Positions 7,512-15,598 are shown, numbered from the stretch's first letter. The stretch is DNA of 32,984 nucleotides from Candidatus Helarchaeota archaeon (GCA_016840125.1 JAEOSY010000259.1:1-32984), one strand, 5' to 3'. Numbers and translations are program-made. The notes: a model not told the origin generated them from the sequence alone.

Positions 7512-8624
7512 TTAAGGTGCGATAACTGCTTTAATGATTTCCACTCCATCTATAATTTTATCTCCTGCCATTGCTTCAAATGCCTCTTGTAGTCGTTCTA
7601 AAGGGAGACGATGTGTAATCATTTTACCTACGGGATACTTCTTTAATTCAAGAATCTGTAAAGCTCTAATAAAATCATCTGGTAAGCTTGACCAAGAACC
7701 CACAACTTGCGCCATTTTGGCGCAAATATCGGTGCTAGGATTAATTTCTACACTACCAGTATCCGTAAAATGACCTAACTCACAGAATCGTCCCCCATAT
7801 CGCAAATATTGAAAACCTTCTTTAAAGGCGAGAGGCACACCCGCACATTCGAATACCAGATCGACCCCCAATTTATGTCTCGTCTGTTCTTTTACCAATT
7901 TTACTCGGTCTTCAAGCCAATTTACGTTATTAATATTAATAATTAAATCTGCTCCAAATTCCTCCGCCAATTTCAATCGCTTTTCTTGCATTCCAACCAT
8001 AATAATTTTACTTACCCCCGCCTCTTTCGCAACTATCATTGTAAGAAGCCCAATTGCGCCGTCTCCTTGCACGAGTGCAGTATCCCCTACAGTAACTCCC
8101 ACCCGCTTCATCCCACTAACTGCTATCGATGTGGGTTCGAGTGAAACTGCGACTTCTGGTGGAAGATCGGTTTTAAGGAATCCGGTGTTTGGGATATTCA
8201 TATGAACATGGGAACTGTATCCCCCCGTAAATCCGGTTTCAATGGACTGATGACCATAGGCTAATGCATTTAGGCATTTTGCGGGTTCTTGCAATACAGT
8301 ACAGGCGTAACAATTACCACAGGTAACAAGCGGGATAATCACAATGCGGTCTCCCTCTTTCACGGGCTTTCCCACGTTATCAACTTCAATACCCTCTCCA
8401 AGCGTAATAATTTTTCCAACAATTTCATGGCCTAGTGGCGCAGGGAAAGGCACTATAATTCCTTTATGTCCTTGCCACATATGAATATCAGTACCACACA
8501 CCCCACACATCTCGACCTTCATTAATAATGTTCCAGGATCGGGAGGATCAGGTAAAGGCATTTCTCTAATAGAAAATTTCCCACGAGCTTCTCCTAAAAT
8601 GGTCGTTCTCCCTAATTTTGTCAT
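7512..8624 (-). CDS. Zinc-dependent alcohol/polyol dehydrogenase (MDR family)
   Basis: 370 residues from ATG 8624, the usual length. The medium-chain dehydrogenase signature is complete: catalytic zinc site in CGVCGTD (Cys40) and GHE (His66, Glu67), structural zinc lobe CGNCYACTVLQEPAKC (Cys102/105/108/117), and a Rossmann motif GDGAIG at 187-192. Family members oxidise secondary alcohols such as sorbitol, xylitol, threonine or butanediol with NAD(P)+. The long insertion in the zinc lobe and weak matches elsewhere prevent a substrate call. It is first in a minus-strand set with the 4Fe-4S protein (57 nt gap) and the FGGY kinase (20 nt gap), which suggests a polyol or ketose route. The promoter lies in 8625-8736, shared with the divergent epimerase. 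Confidence 0.9.
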   Translation of the reverse strand: MTKLGRTTILGEARGKFSIREMPLPDPPDPGTLLMKVEMCGVCGTDIHMWQGHKGIIVPFPAPLGHEIVGKIITLGEGIEVDNVGKPVKEGDRIVIIPLVTCGNCYACTVLQEPAKCLNALAYGHQSIETGFTGGYSSHVHMNIPNTGFLKTDLPPEVAVSLEPTSIAVSGMKRVGVTVGDTALVQGDGAIGLLTMIVAKEAGVSKIIMVGMQEKRLKLAEEFGADLIININNVNWLEDRVKLVKEQTRHKLGVDLVFECAGVPLAFKEGFQYLRYGGRFCELGHFTDTGSVEINPSTDICAKMAQVVGSWSSLPDDFIRALQILELKKYPVGKMITHRLPLERLQEAFEAMAGDKIIDGVEIIKAVIAP

Positions 8625-8736
8625 TTAATCACCAATTATTATTAAAAATTGAATGTAATAAGTACGATTTCCCTTCTCTCTTTTCTTTTTTTCTCCTTTT
8701 CGAGTGACTTATGATTTTAAATAAACGGAAATTCTC

Positions 8737-9687
8737 ATGTTAAGTATGAAATATAAAGACTGTCTTGTTACTGGTGGCGCCGGGTTTATTGGTTCGTATG
8801 TGGTGGAAAGGCTAGTTTCAGAGAAATGCAATGTAACAGTTATCGATGATCTTTCCGCTGGCAATAAGGAACTTTTAGAGCCATTCAAAGATAAAATTGA
8901 GTTTGTGGTTGCTGACATTCGCGATGAAGATATTCTTCAGAAGATCAGTTCAGGAAAGGATACTATTTTTCATTTTGCTGCCGATCCCAATGTTAAAACA
9001 TCTGTTGAGAATCCCCAGAATAGTTACAGCGTAAATGTTCATGGAACTTTCCTGATCCTCGAAACTATGCGTCGCTTGGATATTCCTAATATCGTTTTTG
9101 CCTCATCAGGGGGTACTCTGTACGGTCAGATCGACGTTTTTCCTACACCTGAAGATATACAATTTCGTCCAATCAGTGCCTATGGTGCCACTAAAGCTGC
9201 AGCAGAAGTTTATTTATCCGCGTACGCCGCTTCTTATGGTATGAATGCTGCTTCCTTGCGCTATGCTAACATATTCGGACCCCGATCGACTCATGGAGTG
9301 ATGTTCGATTTTTATCACAAGCTCAAAAAGAATTCGAAAGAACTTGAAATCCTCGGTGACGGCAAACAAGTCAAATCCTACCTCTTTATTACTGATTGCA
9401 TTGATGCCTCGTTCCTAGCAGCGAAAAGCGTTAAAAAAGGATTTGATGCCTTTAATATCGGCACCGATTCGTGGACTACTGTCAATGAAATCGCTGATGT
9501 AATTTCCGATGAGCTTGGCATAAAGGATGTCAAATACTCTTATACAGGTGGGCAAGCTGGTTGGAAAGGCGACATTTTCAAAATGCTCCTTTCTATCGAA
9601 AAAATGAAGGAACTTGGCTGGGCACCAAAGGTTCCTATAGATGAGGGAATACGACGCTATGTCCGGTGGTTAAAAGAGAACTTCTAA
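8737..9687 (+). CDS. NAD-dependent nucleotide-sugar epimerase/dehydratase (GalE-like)
   Basis: 316 residues in the extended short-chain dehydrogenase family, which converts UDP- or dTDP-sugars. The NAD-binding motif TGGAGFIG is at 12-19, the DDLSAGN segment near 37, the conserved FASSGGTLYG near 121, and the catalytic YGATK (Tyr149, Lys153). PISAYGATKAAAE and the R-x-ANIFGPR-type segment are typical of GalE-like enzymes. Either ATG 8737 or the fourth codon (ATG 8746) could be the start. It diverges from the alcohol dehydrogenase operon and converges on the alpha/beta hydrolase with a 1-nt gap at 9688. A likely role is making precursors for surface glycans; the exact sugar is not determinable. 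Confidence 0.88.
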   Translation: MLSMKYKDCLVTGGAGFIGSYVVERLVSEKCNVTVIDDLSAGNKELLEPFKDKIEFVVADIRDEDILQKISSGKDTIFHFAADPNVKTSVENPQNSYSVNVHGTFLILETMRRLDIPNIVFASSGGTLYGQIDVFPTPEDIQFRPISAYGATKAAAEVYLSAYAASYGMNAASLRYANIFGPRSTHGVMFDFYHKLKKNSKELEILGDGKQVKSYLFITDCIDASFLAAKSVKKGFDAFNIGTDSWTTVNEIADVISDELGIKDVKYSYTGGQAGWKGDIFKMLLSIEKMKELGWAPKVPIDEGIRRYVRWLKENF

Positions 9688-9688
9688 C

Positions 9689-10519
9689 TCATTTTCCTTT
9701 TTTTCCCCTACACGACAGCAATATAGAATCTATGAAAGCTTCAAGGATTCGGTTATACTTCTCTGGCTGTTCAATCTGGAGGTTATGACCTACATTTGGA
9801 CCTATAGCGTCTAAGGTGGCATTAGAGATCAATGTGAGCATTTTTTCTGAACTAGTACCATCCACCATCGAATCTTTATCACCCGTCAAGAGAAGGGTGG
9901 GGACTGAAATATTCGCTAAATCACTCTCAATGTTATATTTATTCACAAATGCATCCATGCAAGCAATTGCCACATGATCAGGACACCGCAATCCCTCTTC
10001 AATATTTCTTTGGACAAGATCTTTATGTTTCCGGGCGAACTTACCATTAAACGCGAGTTTGGATAACACTTCTCCGAGTTTCCGGTCATATTTCACTTCC
10101 CCAGTTTTCAACTGCTCGACCATTTGGCTTAAAACGGGATTTTCCATTGTGAAGGACGTTCCACAGGGGATAAGACCCATTAGGTTGGCGGTATATTTGG
10201 GATTTATTGCATATGTCAAAACCACCATTCCCCCCATTGAGTGTCCAATTAGAACGTAATCTTCCTCTCCCAATAATTGATTTATGAAATCATATAACTC
10301 TTTTGCAAAGTCTGACATTAAATATTCTGACTTGGGTTTATCCGAATCTCCATGCCCCTTTAGATCCAGCGTAATAACACGAAACTTATCCTTAAAATAC
10401 TTCACTTGATTAAACCAAATCCAATTATTGCTGGTCCAACCATGAACAAAAATGAGTGGAAATCCCTTTCCATGTTCTTCGAAATAGATTTTAACCCCGT
10501 TTACTTGAGCATAGGTCAT
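9689..10519 (-). CDS. Alpha/beta-hydrolase
   Basis: The open frame extends to 10597, but I choose the ATG at 10519 (276 residues): it has a good ribosome-binding site (GGGGTGAGAGA) and avoids overlap with the roadblock gene upstream. The fold markers are clear: oxyanion-hole FVHGW near residue 25, LDLKGHGDS near 51, nucleophile elbow GHSMGG with Ser94, Asp near 214 in LLTGDKDSMV, and His245 in GPNVGHNLQ. This matches the esterase / proline iminopeptidase / dienelactone hydrolase supergroup of soluble hydrolases; the substrate cannot be read from sequence. It lies 28 nt after the roadblock gene and is probably co-transcribed with it. Confidence 0.85.
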   Translation of the reverse strand: MTYAQVNGVKIYFEEHGKGFPLIFVHGWTSNNWIWFNQVKYFKDKFRVITLDLKGHGDSDKPKSEYLMSDFAKELYDFINQLLGEEDYVLIGHSMGGMVVLTYAINPKYTANLMGLIPCGTSFTMENPVLSQMVEQLKTGEVKYDRKLGEVLSKLAFNGKFARKHKDLVQRNIEEGLRCPDHVAIACMDAFVNKYNIESDLANISVPTLLLTGDKDSMVDGTSSEKMLTLISNATLDAIGPNVGHNLQIEQPEKYNRILEAFIDSILLSCRGKKGK

Positions 10520-10547
10520 TCTCTCACCCCTAAAGGGTTTTTTCTGA

Positions 10548-10997
10548 TTAATCGATATCCGGAACAAAAATATCGGACGGTTCAGCTGGTTTTGCAAAGG
10601 TTTGGCTAGGCACTATCGCCAATTTTACTAGTTTACCCGCCGCTACCTTCAAGGATATAAGTGCAGAATCATAACCTGATTTCGGGGGAAGAATTCCAAT
10701 TAATAACGCACTTTTCCCCGCATCTACTATAACTATCGTTCCCTTTTCGTTTTTAATAATTAATTCCTTGAGCGTTCCTTGATCAATGAAGTTGGAAGTT
10801 GATTCAGCCAAAGATAGAACCGCCGCCCCAATCCCTGCGACTACTGTTTCCATAGATACATCGATGGGTTTCTTTGTTTTTGTATCAATAGACATAATTG
10901 GCAATCCATTTTTATCTACCACTACAACGAATTGCACTTTCGTGGAAATTTTCTTTAGAATATCAAAGATTTTTGCATTCATTGATCGATCCCGCAT
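10548..10997 (-). CDS. Roadblock/LC7-domain protein
   Basis: 149 residues. An N-terminal helix (AKIFDILKKISTKVQ) is followed by the roadblock core: FVVVVDKNGLPIMSID, a METVVAGIGAAVLSLAE helix, then LKELIIKNEKGTIVIVDAGKSALLIGILP, and a C-terminal helix with a short acidic tail. Roadblock proteins dimerise and regulate small GTPases (MglB in bacteria, Ragulator subunits in eukaryotes); Asgard archaea carry many copies. Start either ATG 10997 or the Met at codon 6 (10982). It is first in a two-gene set with the alpha/beta hydrolase and lies ~6 kb from the Rag-like GTPase. A regulatory GTPase partner role is inferred from the family. Confidence 0.85.
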   Translation of the reverse strand: MRDRSMNAKIFDILKKISTKVQFVVVVDKNGLPIMSIDTKTKKPIDVSMETVVAGIGAAVLSLAESTSNFIDQGTLKELIIKNEKGTIVIVDAGKSALLIGILPPKSGYDSALISLKVAAGKLVKLAIVPSQTFAKPAEPSDIFVPDID

Positions 10998-11099
10998 TTT
11001 CCTGAATAATTAAAGAAAAACTTAAGATGTGTTTTAATTAGAAAGTTCCATAAATTGCTTAAAAAAGTTTCAGAAATCAAGTAAAAGCAGGAATGAACC

Positions 11100-11369
11100 A
11101 TGACAAGTTCACGAGATATATTGACATTGTTTTTTGAACTAATTGAAGAAGATCAAGCTTTAAAAGACGAAATTGCCCCTATTAGGAGCAAGTTGAAGCG
11201 CTTGGATTTACGAAAAAGCAGTGCTAGAATCACACTCTGGAAAATTTTGGCAAAATTAAAATCAATCGACAGTTCCCAGCGTGATGCCATTGATGGCTTA
11301 ATGGCAGATTTAGCAGAAAAATGGCAAAATACGCTTGGAAAGGCATTGCGTGAGAAAAAAATTAAATAA
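11100..11369 (+). CDS. Small helical protein of unknown function (89 aa)
   Basis: ATG 11100 opens an 89-residue, charged, mostly helical protein (ILTLFFELIEEDQALKDEIA, then KLKRLDLRKSSARITLWKIL) ending in a Lys-rich tail. No membrane segment or catalytic motif is visible and no family is recognised. It is 43 nt upstream of the 61-residue protein that precedes the AOR, so the three genes probably form one transcript. It diverges from the roadblock gene. Confidence 0.65.
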   Translation: MTSSRDILTLFFELIEEDQALKDEIAPIRSKLKRLDLRKSSARITLWKILAKLKSIDSSQRDAIDGLMADLAEKWQNTLGKALREKKIK

Positions 11370-11412
11370 ATCACCTAAATTTTTAAAATACCCCTCTTTT
11401 GAAGGTTTTATT

Positions 11413-11598
11413 ATGGCCGTTTATGAACAAGAACTAACACGGGAACAGCAAATGATCATACGCATTTTTGAAATTCTTGAACCGTTAATGAATTCCCCCC
11501 TAAATCGAAAAGTTATGACCTTTCTCTTTCGAAATCTCAAATTAGGCAAAGTTACAAGGTTTTTAGGGGACCTTGATTTGATGATGATTGGAGGTTAA
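11413..11598 (+). CDS. Small protein preceding the AOR (61 aa)
   Basis: A longer frame opens at 11335 but overlaps the upstream gene; the ATG at 11413 (MAVYEQEL) gives a 61-residue protein with no overlap. It is helical with hydrophobic faces (MIIRIFEILEPLM, KVMTFLFRNLKLGKVTRFLG). Its last codons contain the GGAGGT ribosome-binding site of the AOR, whose ATG comes 4 nt after the stop, so translation is probably coupled. It may be a small accessory subunit of the AOR. Family not recognised. Confidence 0.6.
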   Translation: MAVYEQELTREQQMIIRIFEILEPLMNSPLNRKVMTFLFRNLKLGKVTRFLGDLDLMMIGG

Positions 11599-11601
11599 AT
11601 T

Positions 11602-13497
11602 ATGCCTTTTGGTTATATGGGGAACATTTTACGAGTGGATCTGGATACCGAAACCATCGAAACCATTTCCCTTCCAGATGAAGTTTACCGTAAATATATC
11701 GGTGGTCGTGGACTGGCAGCCAAATTTCTTTACGATGAATTACCTGTAAATCTAGACCCCCTTGATGGAAAAAATGAAGTAATTTTTATGACTGGGCCTT
11801 ACACAGGTGTAGCTGCCCCTGCCTCTGCTCGTTTTGAGGTGGTAACACTCTCACCCCAGACAAGATTGTTAGGTGCAGCAAATGCCGGAGGCTTTTTTGG
11901 ACCAACCCTTAAGAGAGCGGGCTTTGATGGGATTATAATTAGGGGGAAGGCGAAAAGCCCCGTCTATCTCTGGGTAACTGAGGGTGAGGGGGAACTCCGG
12001 AACGCAGAACAACTGTGGGGGCAAGATAGTTTCAAAACAGAAGATTTAATTCGAGAAGAATTGAACAATGATCGGATCAGGGTCTCCTGTATAGGTCCCG
12101 CGGGCGAAAATTTAGTTAATTATGCTGCAATAATGTGTGATCGAGGTCGCGCAGCGGCACGTTCAGGTGCAGGTCCTGTTTTAGGCTCAAAAAATTTGAA
12201 AGCTATTGCATGTTTTGGTAAACAGCAATTTGAACTCGCTCATAAAGAAAAGTTTAGAGAAGTCGCGCTTAAATTCAATAAAAGTTTCAAGAAAAATACA
12301 ATTTTTCAATATTTAAAACTCTATGGCTCTGCCGGTACGTTGTCGCTCCAATTTTTAGAAGGTGATGTGCCCGTAAAGAATTGGACTCAATCGACATTTG
12401 ATGGTGTAGAAAAAATTAGTGGTCATGGGATGTACAAAACAATTCTGGTGGGCGATAAGGCGTGCCAAGGATGTGTGATCTCCTGCAAGCGGAGTGTAAG
12501 GGTGGATAAAGGAAAATACAAATTAGAAGAAAACCCTGCTTCAGGTCCTGAGCTAGAAACGGTATGCTCTTTAGGTACAAATATAATGCTGGACAATATT
12601 TATGCCATAGCAAAAGCGAATGATATCTGTAATCGCCTTGGGCTTGACACAATTTCTCTGGGAAATGTTATCAGCTTTGCCATGGAATGCTATGAAAAAG
12701 GTTTAATCTCAAAAGAAGAGCTCAATGGTATTGATCTTAAATGGGGCGATCCCGATGCTGTTATCGCTTGTATTACGTTGATCGCAAATCGTGAAAAAAT
12801 TGGCGATCTTTTAGCTCAAGGCACCAAGAAGGCCTCACAAAAAATAGCAGGCTCAGAACACTTCTCTGTGGATGTGAAAGGGCTTGAAATAGCAATGCAT
12901 GATCCCCGCTCTAACCATCTCTTAGGAATTCATTATGCAACCACTCCCTATGGCGGACGGCATTCTTCTGCTTCAGAGGCAATTATGACCGGCATGGCGG
13001 CACTTCCCTCTCCTGATCTTGACTTTGAGGCAAAACCAAATGTCCATGTTCTCGATCGGCTTTCTCCTGTTGGTAAAGCAAAACCTATCATTACCATGCA
13101 AGACCGAGGTGCCATGTTTGACGCCGCTGGGCTCTGCACATGGATGATTGCTATGAGGGTCCCTCCCGCTCATTATCTCTCCGCCTTTCTTACCCTCATT
13201 ACGGGTTGGAAAATGTCCTATCGGAAAATCTTTTTAAGGACGGGAGAGCGGATTAACAACCTAATTCAGGGATTTAACATCAAACACGGCGCAACTATGA
13301 AGGATTACACCCTTCCCTATCGGCTGCTCAAAGAACCCCATAAGGATGGTGGTTCTAAGGGACATGTGGTCCATTTGAAACCCATGCTGCTTGAATACTT
13401 CAAATTACGCCGGTGGGATTGGGAGACCGGCAAACCCACTGCTGAAAAACTTACTGAATTAGGACTAGAGAAAGTAGCAGATGATCTCTGGCACTGA
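11602..13497 (+). CDS. Tungsten aldehyde:ferredoxin oxidoreductase
   Basis: 631 residues, standard AOR length. These cytoplasmic enzymes oxidise aldehydes to acids and reduce ferredoxin, using a tungsten bis-pterin and one 4Fe-4S cluster. The N-terminal domain starts with GNILRVDLDTETIE and contains YIGGRGLAAKFLYDE and a TGPYTG...PASARFEV pterin region. Pterin- and cluster-binding motifs follow: GPAGEN near 165, RAAARSGAG near 184, and the cluster ligands Cys288, Cys291 and Cys295 (CQGCVISC) with Cys512 (GLCTW) as the expected fourth. The C-terminus ends ELGLEKVADDLWH. It is the last gene of a short plus-strand set and is followed by a T-rich end. The substrate subtype (AOR, FOR, GOR) is not resolved. 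Confidence 0.92.
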   Translation: MPFGYMGNILRVDLDTETIETISLPDEVYRKYIGGRGLAAKFLYDELPVNLDPLDGKNEVIFMTGPYTGVAAPASARFEVVTLSPQTRLLGAANAGGFFGPTLKRAGFDGIIIRGKAKSPVYLWVTEGEGELRNAEQLWGQDSFKTEDLIREELNNDRIRVSCIGPAGENLVNYAAIMCDRGRAAARSGAGPVLGSKNLKAIACFGKQQFELAHKEKFREVALKFNKSFKKNTIFQYLKLYGSAGTLSLQFLEGDVPVKNWTQSTFDGVEKISGHGMYKTILVGDKACQGCVISCKRSVRVDKGKYKLEENPASGPELETVCSLGTNIMLDNIYAIAKANDICNRLGLDTISLGNVISFAMECYEKGLISKEELNGIDLKWGDPDAVIACITLIANREKIGDLLAQGTKKASQKIAGSEHFSVDVKGLEIAMHDPRSNHLLGIHYATTPYGGRHSSASEAIMTGMAALPSPDLDFEAKPNVHVLDRLSPVGKAKPIITMQDRGAMFDAAGLCTWMIAMRVPPAHYLSAFLTLITGWKMSYRKIFLRTGERINNLIQGFNIKHGATMKDYTLPYRLLKEPHKDGGSKGHVVHLKPMLLEYFKLRRWDWETGKPTAEKLTELGLEKVADDLWH

Positions 13498-13525
13498 ATT
13501 TTTCTTTTTTTATTTAGGTTTCTGT
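13498..13525 (+). terminator. T-rich transcription end after the AOR
   Basis: The AOR stop is followed at once by a run dominated by T (TTTTTCTTTTTTTATTTAGG), the usual archaeal termination signal. The same run, slightly diverged, recurs after the AOR-tail remnant near 15186-15212. Confidence 0.5.
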
Positions 13526-13615
13526 TCGATTTTGTGCAGATAAAACGAGACAAAAATTGTTAGAATGATCTACAAAATTAATCTGCTCAGCTGATGATTT
13601 GTGGAACTAAACCGC

Positions 13616-14152
13616 CTAAACTTCTGCTTTCAATTTAAATCGAAGATATTGCTCAAATCTCGGTAAGCTGGCTTCTGTATAAACCGCTCCTTCATGATGA
13701 GAATAGTATTTTAAGACTTTATTCATGAAATCGACAAATTTAATTCGAATTGTGGTTTGTGGATTTCGACCGTAGAGCTCATCAAGAGTATCGTAGAGTT
13801 TATGGAATTTGTTAAAATTCCTGAAAAGATCTCCAAAACTCATAATATTATTTAAATCTGCATTACATTCAAGGAGTATAGAATGGAGATGTTTATATAA
13901 AGGAATATTAATTAGGATTGATTTATATTTCGCATCCTCATCTAATAACTCTTTACTCTTGTTCAATAAACGCGACAGAAATTGACGATACTTTATTTGC
14001 AATAATCGATCTGGGGGAAGTTTGTCATAGAATTTCACGAATTCATTAACGGTATGTGTAAAACTTACATCATCTTCTAAAAAATAATCTTTGTATGTAA
14101 TCAGTAATTTAGCTTTACATTCCTGCGAAATCGGGTAATCACCGTTCAACAA
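13616..14152 (-). CDS. Helical protein of unknown function, paralogue A
   Basis: 178 residues with a TTG start at 14152 (no ATG nearby; the paralogue aligns from the same point). It is predominantly helical and charged, with conserved blocks FYDKLPPDRL, IKYRQFLSRLL, NIPLYKHLH, FNKFHKLYDTLDELY and IRIKFVDFMNKVLKYYS. No catalytic or membrane motif is seen and no family is recognised. The next gene on the strand (14481-15014) is a clear tandem paralogue; more than half the residues are identical by eye. A shared upstream box (TATCTTTTTATT on the minus strand, 14212-14224) lies ~60 bp before the start. Both genes sit between the AOR 3' end and a copy of that 3' end. Confidence 0.7.
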   Translation of the reverse strand: MLNGDYPISQECKAKLLITYKDYFLEDDVSFTHTVNEFVKFYDKLPPDRLLQIKYRQFLSRLLNKSKELLDEDAKYKSILINIPLYKHLHSILLECNADLNNIMSFGDLFRNFNKFHKLYDTLDELYGRNPQTTIRIKFVDFMNKVLKYYSHHEGAVYTEASLPRFEQYLRFKLKAEV

Positions 14153-14480
14153 GCAACGCCCACAATTGTATTAATTCACTCCTAGAGTTGTTTTAAATAT
14201 AACTCGATTACAATAAAAAGATATAGGTAATTTATCCCCTAAAATTTACTGTAATTTGACTGTTTTTTCAAAAAAAAACATTAAAAATATTGTGAGCTCC
14301 TTAATTTTCTCTCATTTTTTCTCAATAATCGCTCTAGAAATATTGAAATCCTATTAAATTGTAATTAATTTTTCACAAAAATTTCTGTGAATTTTTTCGG
14401 CCTACCGTCCTATTATCTGAAATGGATTACTCATTTTTACTGCATTCCCTAACTAAACTCGAATATCTGATAAATCCTTA
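14153..14480. other. Gap between the two paralogues
   Basis: 328 nt. The left part is the promoter region of paralogue A, with TTATATTTAAAAC on the minus strand near 14195-14207 and the conserved TATCTTTTTATT box at 14212-14224. The rest is AT-rich with no gene seen. It probably also holds the end of the paralogue B transcript. Confidence 0.5.
14212..14224 (-). promoter_or_regulatory. Conserved upstream box of paralogue A
   Basis: ATATCTTTTTATT on the minus strand, ~60 nt before the start. The counterpart before paralogue B is at 15075-15087. The boxes and an adjacent TTACC are conserved while the DNA between box and start has diverged, which suggests a promoter element or operator. Confidence 0.45.
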
Positions 14481-15014
14481 TTACACCGTTACAAGCAATT
14501 TTGATTTGAGATACTTTTCAAATTTGGGTAAACTTTCTTCTGTATAACACCTACTCGCTTGATCCGAATAGAATTTCAATACTTTATTCATGAAATCCAC
14601 AAATTTTATTCGAAGTGATGTCTGTGGGTCGCGATTATAGACTTCATCAAGGACATCGTAGAGTTTATGAAATTTGTTGAAGGTTTTGAAAAGATCTTCG
14701 AAACTCATAATTTCTTTTAAGTCCGCATCATAATCGACAAGTATCGCGTGCAAGTGTTTGTATAAAGGAATATTCGTTAAGATTGCTTTATAATCGGCAG
14801 TATCTTCCAACATTTCTTTATTTTTATATAATAAACGTGAGATAAATTGACGGTATTTTATTATTATTAGCCTTTCAGGGGGAAGCTTATCATAAAATTT
14901 TAAGAATTCATCTACCGTATGTAAAAAACTTTCCTCATCTTCTAAAAAATAATCACTATAGATATTCCGTAGTTCTTCTTTACATCCTTGGGAAAAAGAA
15001 TAATCACAACTCAC
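14481..15014 (-). CDS. Helical protein of unknown function, paralogue B
   Basis: 177 residues from a GTG start at 15014. It is collinear with paralogue A from end to end, with the same blocks (FYDKLPPERL, IKYRQFISRLL, NIPLYKHLH, FNKFHKLYDVLDEVY, LRIKFVDFMNKVLKFYS). All-helical, soluble, no recognised family. Differences are spread over the length and include many conservative changes, which suggests both copies have been kept as proteins. It lies next to the degenerate AOR-tail copy at 15129-15230. Confidence 0.7.
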   Translation of the reverse strand: MSCDYSFSQGCKEELRNIYSDYFLEDEESFLHTVDEFLKFYDKLPPERLIIIKYRQFISRLLYKNKEMLEDTADYKAILTNIPLYKHLHAILVDYDADLKEIMSFEDLFKTFNKFHKLYDVLDEVYNRDPQTSLRIKFVDFMNKVLKFYSDQASRCYTEESLPKFEKYLKSKLLVTV

Positions 15015-15074
15015 ATGACTTCGCCCAGTAATTTCGTACTTGTATATGCCGTTAATTTTAGTTTAATTCAACCG

Positions 15075-15087
15075 AAATAAAAAGATA
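15075..15087 (-). promoter_or_regulatory. Conserved upstream box of paralogue B
   Basis: TTATCTTTTTATT on the minus strand about 60 nt before the GTG start, matching the box before paralogue A. It may be the TATA region or a shared operator. Confidence 0.45.
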
Positions 15088-15128
15088 AGGGTAATAAATG
15101 GATGTTATTAAATACGATTGTCAATCGT

Positions 15129-15230
15129 GCTGAAAAATTAGTGAAGCTGGGGCTCAGCAAAATAGCAGAGGATCTATAGCACTGATTTTTTTCTCTCTTT
15201 TTTATTTAGGATCCTATTTGATTTTGCGCA
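15129..15230 (+). pseudogene. Degenerate copy of an AOR 3' end with its terminator
   Basis: Translation gives AEKLVKLGLSKIAEDL-stop-H-stop, matching the last residues of the AOR (AEKLTELGLEKVADDLWH); the Trp codon has become TAG. Similarity continues ~55 nt beyond the stop through the T-rich terminator and GATTTTGYGCA, so this is a DNA-level duplicate of 13441-13539. Upstream, KWMLLNTIVNR may be a decayed continuation. The rest of the second AOR is gone. Confidence 0.75.
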
Positions 15231-15301
15231 TTTTTTCAGAAGGTGTGGTGTTTAAATATGCGCATTTGAGAAAATCGACAGTAATAATTCGGGGTATGAT
15301 T

Positions 15302-15433
15302 ATGAACAAAATCGAATTACTCAGTGATAGTCGGGTATTGACTTTAGCACTAGTTATAATGGGTATTGTAATGGGTCTTTCCGTGCTTGGCACTGGAAGT
15401 GCAGATCCTTGGATCCCATGGCCTTGGCCATAA
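15302..15433 (+). CDS. Signal-bearing micropeptide with a Trp-Pro tail (43 aa)
   Basis: I choose ATG 15302 (MNKIELLSD) over the upstream start at 15218, because the longer frame overlaps the AOR-tail remnant. The peptide has a short polar N-terminus, a hydrophobic helix (VLTLALVIMGIVMGLSVLG), then TGSADPWIPWPWP and stop. GSA-D is a plausible signal-peptidase site; cleavage would release a nine-residue DPWIPWPWP. Otherwise it is a single-pass membrane micropeptide with a Trp/Pro tail outside. No family is recognised. It lies 165 nt upstream of the flavoprotein gene, separated by a T-rich end, so it is probably transcribed alone. Confidence 0.6.
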   Translation: MNKIELLSDSRVLTLALVIMGIVMGLSVLGTGSADPWIPWPWP

Positions 15434-15436
15434 TCC

Positions 15437-15483
15437 AAGCTCTCTTTTTCAACCCCCCTTCAAATCTCCCTTTTTTTATTTTA
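15437..15483 (+). terminator. T-rich end after the micropeptide
   Basis: Two pyrimidine runs (CTCTCTTTTTC, then CTCCCTTTTTTTATTTTATT) follow the micropeptide stop, consistent with archaeal termination. Confidence 0.4.
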
Positions 15484-15598
15484 TTCCACATAGAATAGCT
15501 CTCTCTCATTGAAAATAAAATGAATATTTACTAATTATGAGATTAAGTATAAATTATCAAACTCTGTATTTATTACAGATTTTTACAGAAGGGATTAC

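Noticed and set aside
10520..10597. Extended N-terminus of the alpha/beta hydrolase from TTG 10597
   Set aside because: It would overlap the roadblock gene and bypass a good ribosome-binding site before ATG 10519.
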